A DNA stretch of 7,667 nt from Deltaproteobacteria bacterium. Its GTDB lineage: Bacteria > Myxococcota_A > Polyangia > Polyangiales > Houyiibacteriaceae. The stretch covers positions 1 to 7,667 of the forward strand of contig JAFDFW010000080.1 of the NCBI GenBank assembly GCA_019309605.1, written 5' to 3'. The notes below the pieces were generated by a model. It saw only the letters and a list, made by a program, of their open reading frames with translations. It searched no databases and was not told the origin of the DNA. A program made the translations under genes and the position numbers. Of the stretch, positions 5,263 through 7,667 are shown piece after piece (positions within the stretch are counted from its first letter, which is position 1; every line of letters starts with the position of its first letter).

Positions 5263-6129
5263 CTATTCGTCAACGCAACTCCCCGCCTGACAAGCGCCCG
5301 TGCCATCTCGACACGGCGTTCCGTCTGTAACCGGAACAAACTCGCACATGCCCTCGACGCAGAGGTCTTGCGTGCAGTCGTTTTGGTCGTTGCAGTCTTC
5401 AACCATCTCGCACTCGGGCTGGCACACCCCGGAGAGACATACGCTGCCAAAGCCATCGAGGTCGCAGGGCGTTCCGTCCTCGACCGCAATGAAGCCACAG
5501 CTTCCATTCGCGAGGTCACAGGTGTCATCGGTGCAAGCGTTCTGGTCATCGCACACGACGCCTTCGCAGAGGTGTTCTTTGCACGCTCCATCGATGCAGA
5601 ACCCATCAAGACCGTCGAAGTCGCACCCTGTGTGGTCCTCGACTGGAACGTAGTTGCACCGACGGGCTATGGGGTCGCACGTATCGTCGGTGCATTGATT
5701 GCCGTCGTCGCATATGCCGTCGTCGCAGAGGCTCTTCGCGCAGAAGCCGGACGCGCAGAAGCCGGGGAAAAAGCCTTTGTATTGGCAGACCGTTCCGTCG
5801 TCCGTCGGCACGCCGCACCTGCCGGTGTTCGGATCGCAAACGTCGTCGATGCATTCATTGCCGTCGTCTTCGCAGACGACGCCTTCGCAGAGGTCGCAGT
5901 AGCCGTCTATACACACGCCGGAAGCGCCATGCAGCGAGCAGCCCGTTCCGTTTTCGACCCAGCCATGGTCACACGACGTACTGTCATCACACCCAACCAC
6001 ACACTTGTCCCAGGTGCATGGGTTGCCGTCGCTGCAACTCACACCTCTACACGGGTCCATCAGACCACACGCAATCCCCACAACTCCGACCAAGGCGCAG
6101 GCGCATAGGAATCCAAGTAAGTAACGCAT
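5263..6129 (-). CDS. Secreted protein of five Cys-rich CTDD-type repeats
   Basis: A 288-residue exported protein made almost wholly of five tandem repeats after a signal peptide (MRYLLGFLCACALVGVVG). The signal may end at IAC (Cys21), but the lipobox is atypical, so lipidation is uncertain. Each repeat follows CxxxxCxDxNxCTDDxCDxxxxxC, then VEDGTxCDxxGxxGxC and xxGxC. Repeats cover residues 25-79, 80-132, 133-185, 186-238 and 239-288. Repeats 3 and 4 are the most regular; repeat 1 is divergent. The pattern resembles the Dictyostelium CTDC-type Cys repeats also seen in myxobacterial surface proteins. Acidic residues (DDxN, DDxCD) could bind calcium; this is an inference. ATG at 6127-6129 follows GGGGAGGT. 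It is the first gene of an operon with the lipoprotein, transcribed from the sigma-54-like promoter at 6180-6195. Confidence 0.92.
   Translation of the reverse strand: MRYLLGFLCACALVGVVGIACGLMDPCRGVSCSDGNPCTWDKCVVGCDDSTSCDHGWVENGTGCSLHGASGVCIDGYCDLCEGVVCEDDGNECIDDVCDPNTGRCGVPTDDGTVCQYKGFFPGFCASGFCAKSLCDDGICDDGNQCTDDTCDPIARRCNYVPVEDHTGCDFDGLDGFCIDGACKEHLCEGVVCDDQNACTDDTCDLANGSCGFIAVEDGTPCDLDGFGSVCLSGVCQPECEMVEDCNDQNDCTQDLCVEGMCEFVPVTDGTPCRDGTGACQAGSCVDE
5266..6057 (-). repeat. Five tandem 50-55-codon Cys-rich repeats
   Basis: Five units of 55, 53, 53, 53 and 50 codons fill the mature secreted protein. Anchors are the CTDDTCD (or CIDDVCD, CTQDLC) motif and the DGTxC motif, each once per unit. 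The three central units are exactly 53 codons, so they probably arose by unit duplication. Confidence 0.88.
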
Positions 6130-6145
6130 GACAACCTCCCCGGTC

Positions 6146-6160
6146 TGGCGCAGAGCGCCA
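6146..6160 (-). promoter_or_regulatory. Leader hairpin before the operon's ribosome-binding site
   Basis: TGGCGC and GCGCCA pair perfectly around a 3-base loop within the predicted 40-base leader. They end about 5 bases before the ACCGGGGAGGT site. It could stabilise the message or influence translation. There is no T-run, so it is not a terminator. Confidence 0.4.
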
Positions 6161-6179
6161 CTAAGTGCGGTTAGGTAGG

Positions 6180-6195
6180 TGCATCAGGCGTGCCA
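6180..6195 (-). promoter_or_regulatory. Sigma-54-like promoter of the Cys-repeat operon
   Basis: The minus strand reads TGGCACGCCTGATGCA: 11 of the 12 specified bases of the RpoN consensus, with correct GG-N10-GC spacing. The predicted start is about 6169. Fifty bases separate the element from the ATG, exactly as at 3764-3779 and its GTG. Confidence 0.78.
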
Positions 6196-6236
6196 GACGG
6201 AACGCCGGTTTTGCACAGGAATCTCAGGCTACGGCG

Positions 6237-6249
6237 CGCAGGTTTTGCG
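6237..6249 (-). promoter_or_regulatory. Possible enhancer-binding-protein site (CGCA-N5-TGCG)
   Basis: The minus strand has CGCAAAACCTGCG within AAACGCAAAACCTGCGCG. It is the same block as at 3822-3834 with one substitution, 41 bases upstream of the sigma-54-like element. It is a candidate upstream activator site. Confidence 0.45.
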
Positions 6250-6345
6250 TTTGGGCCGTGAGGGCGCAGCGGGTGCGCGTAACAACGGATTGTACGAACA
6301 TCAGCCCGGACACGGGAGCGCCTTCGGGGGACGCTTTACGCGTGC

Positions 6346-7290
6346 CTAGCCTCGGGCGGTCAGTGCTCTGCGATAGGCCCAGGGAAATGTGGCGCTGATG
6401 TGCATGAGCTCGGCGCCGAGTTTCGCAGAGCCCCCACCGATGACGCGTCGAGCCGCGCGGAGCCAAATCAACGGCGGGTATAGAGGCAACAGCAGATAAA
6501 AGCGCCACCCGAGAAGAGCTTTTGCGATGCGATGATAGTATTGAACATCTCGCCGAAAGCTGTCGTGGAGCGAGGCGCCTCGACGCCCAATTCCGCCTTC
6601 GATGTTCTTTCGCCGAAGCATTCTTGCATCGGGGTCGAATACCAGCCGATGGGTCTTTCTTAGCGGCCGCAATCGCACACACAGCGAATGCTCTTCGTGG
6701 TCTACGAACTCCGCATCCCATCCGCCAAGCTCTTCCACGATGCTTCGTCGAATTGAGGCGTTGCCCCCGTGCAGCCAATCGACGCGTTCGACCCGTTCAT
6801 CAAACCTACAAAAGGTGTAGGGCGTGCCCAGGAATGAATAGGAGAGGCAGAAGTGCCTGGCTAGCCAGCGGGAGACGTACGGCATTCGTTCACCGGGCTC
6901 CAGCACTTCGCTCCCAGAGACACCAACGATTTCCGGGTCCCGATAGTTGATCGCATGCGCGGTAATCCACGTCGTGCTCATGGGCAGGTCGTCATCATCG
7001 ATGAACAGAACGATGTCTTTGTTTGCCTCGCGCCACCCGCGATTTCGGGCGCCAGCCGGTCCAAGAGGCTCAGTGCGAATCACGCGCAGTTCCGAATGCT
7101 TTTCGCACAGGGCTCGAAATCTGTCTTCGAAAGGCTTCGCCTCGGCGCCGGACTGCTCGATGACGACGACTTCGAAATCCTCATAGTCTTGAGCCAGGAT
7201 GGCATCGAGAAGTTCTAGTAGGGCCGGCAGTCGGCGGAAAGAGCGGACCACCACACTGACGCCCGGTGCTCTTTCTTGCTCGCGGCTCAC
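6346..7290 (-). CDS. Family 2 (GT-A fold) glycosyltransferase
   Basis: A 314-residue cytoplasmic or membrane-associated enzyme that should transfer a sugar from a nucleotide-sugar donor to a growing glycan or lipid-linked acceptor. The N-terminus VSVVVRSFRRLPALLELLDA and then DFEVVVIEQSG form the first GT-A strands. GPAGARNRGWREA (about 78-89) precedes LFIDDDD (95-101), the metal-binding DxD motif. GGNASIRRSIVEELGGWD (175-192) and HEEHSLCVRL (198-207) match the acceptor/catalytic-base region, with EEHSL in place of the commoner ED-DL. A hydrophobic stretch (WRFYLLLPLYPPLIWL, 262-277) may touch the membrane. The GTG start (7288-7290) has a GGGAG site. Donor and acceptor cannot be told. The divergent flippase-like gene suggests polysaccharide synthesis. 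Confidence 0.92.
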   Translation of the reverse strand: MSREQERAPGVSVVVRSFRRLPALLELLDAILAQDYEDFEVVVIEQSGAEAKPFEDRFRALCEKHSELRVIRTEPLGPAGARNRGWREANKDIVLFIDDDDLPMSTTWITAHAINYRDPEIVGVSGSEVLEPGERMPYVSRWLARHFCLSYSFLGTPYTFCRFDERVERVDWLHGGNASIRRSIVEELGGWDAEFVDHEEHSLCVRLRPLRKTHRLVFDPDARMLRRKNIEGGIGRRGASLHDSFRRDVQYYHRIAKALLGWRFYLLLPLYPPLIWLRAARRVIGGGSAKLGAELMHISATFPWAYRRALTARG

Positions 7291-7467
7291 AGGCTCCCAT
7301 TGCGCTACCCGTGGATGGATTTCAAGTGACGCGGTAGATTCAACAGGACGTCCATATCCTCGACCCTTGCCGGGGGTGCTCGCGATGCTACGCCAAGGTC
7401 ATGGAAGGTCCCAATCTCACTCCAGCCGGGGGCCAGCTCGGCGCCCAAAACACCTGTTGAGCCCCGG

Positions 7468-7667
7468 GTGGTGACGGCTGGCGGAGACAATGGCTCTGCG
7501 CGCGAACTGCGCCGTGGCGCGAAGGTGAATCTCGCCGCGTATTTGGTTCGGATTGCGCATCCGCCACTGATGATTGCGGTCACCCGCACTTATGGCGCAG
7601 CTCCCTGGGGTGAAGTTGCCATCGGCCTCGGCTTGAGCACGGTGCTGCTTCGCATGGGCGCGTTCGG
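7468..7667 (+). CDS. Polysaccharide flippase-like membrane protein, N-terminal part
   Basis: The frame reads from tandem GTG codons (7468-7473) to the window end and is incomplete. RELRRGAKVNLAAYLVRIAHPPL, then VTRTYGAAPWGEVAIGLGLSTVLLRMGAFG, is the usual opening of Wzx/MurJ-type (MOP superfamily) exporters. It shows a basic RRGA before the first membrane helix, then the TR-x-YGA turn, and a second helix starting in GEVAIG. Such proteins flip lipid-linked oligosaccharides across the inner membrane. The start is uncertain because no strong ribosome-binding site is present. The gene diverges from the glycosyltransferase across about 177 bases, which must hold promoters for both; I saw no clear ones. 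The name is based on about 60 residues, so it is tentative. Confidence 0.7.
   Translation, partial: MVTAGGDNGSARELRRGAKVNLAAYLVRIAHPPLMIAVTRTYGAAPWGEVAIGLGLSTVLLRMGAF

Noticed and set aside
5248..6108. 286-codon plus-strand open frame opposite the Cys-repeat gene
   Set aside because: Long only because the opposite strand is coding. The minus strand has a signal peptide, a ribosome-binding site, a promoter and five Cys repeats.
6318..6335. TTCG-loop hairpin after the glycosyltransferase as a terminator
   Set aside because: The stem is short and bulged, and no T-run follows on the minus strand.
6224..6778. 184-codon minus-strand open frame overlapping the glycosyltransferase
   Set aside because: The overlapping frame has full glycosyltransferase motifs. 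This one is a shifted-frame shadow.
7305..7589. 94-codon minus-strand open frame
   Set aside because: It overlaps the flippase-like frame, which has recognisable MOP-family sequence; no motif of its own.

Overview
The window is high-GC bacterial DNA that most resembles Myxococcota (myxobacteria and relatives). This inference rests on a cluster of secreted, cysteine-rich, repeat-built surface proteins with Gly/Thr tails, sigma-54-type promoters and GTG starts. No 16S or marker gene is present to confirm the taxon.

Layout. (1) 37-113 is an intact tRNA-Arg(CCG) on the + strand. Its 3' half (67-114) is repeated perfectly, 48 of 48 bases and in the same orientation, at 4447-4494. This is the signature of an element integrated into a tRNA 3' end, so 67-4494 looks like a small integrated island or the remnant of one. 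Next to the tRNA, on the - strand, is the C-terminal half of a tyrosine recombinase (about 114-505). It is joined to the N-terminus of a DDE-type transposase (about 505-657) that carries an in-frame stop. Both are broken, so the island probably cannot move by itself. (2) 744-3713 (-) is the island's main gene: a 989-residue secreted protein with a cadherin-like domain, a long beta-helix, a choice-of-anchor-Q-like segment, a Cys-rich domain and a Gly/Thr/Ser tail. (3) 3714-4446 holds its promoter region, a terminator-like hairpin, a possible gene remnant, a 21-bp palindrome and four 10-bp direct repeats close to the right-hand tRNA repeat. (4) 4495-4848 has no confident gene, only a short frame ending in a beta-helix-protein-like C-terminus. 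(5) 6129 down to 4849 (-) is a two-gene operon: a five-repeat Cys-rich secreted protein, then a small Cys-rich lipoprotein. (6) 6346-7290 (-) is a family 2 glycosyltransferase. Facing away from it, from about 7468 to the window end (+), is the start of a polysaccharide flippase-like membrane protein.

The most interesting signal is regulatory. The island's giant protein gene (3713) and the operon outside the island (6129) share a promoter region. Each has a 16-base sigma-54-like element (TGGCACG...ATGCA), in both cases exactly 50 bases before the start codon. Each also has a CGCA-N5-TGCG dyad 41-42 bases further upstream, and a matching ACCGGGGAGGT ribosome-binding stretch. This suggests that the unrelated surface proteins are co-regulated by one enhancer-binding protein. 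The glycosyltransferase and flippase suggest a polysaccharide locus next door. A role for the whole region in the cell surface or its coat is an inference.
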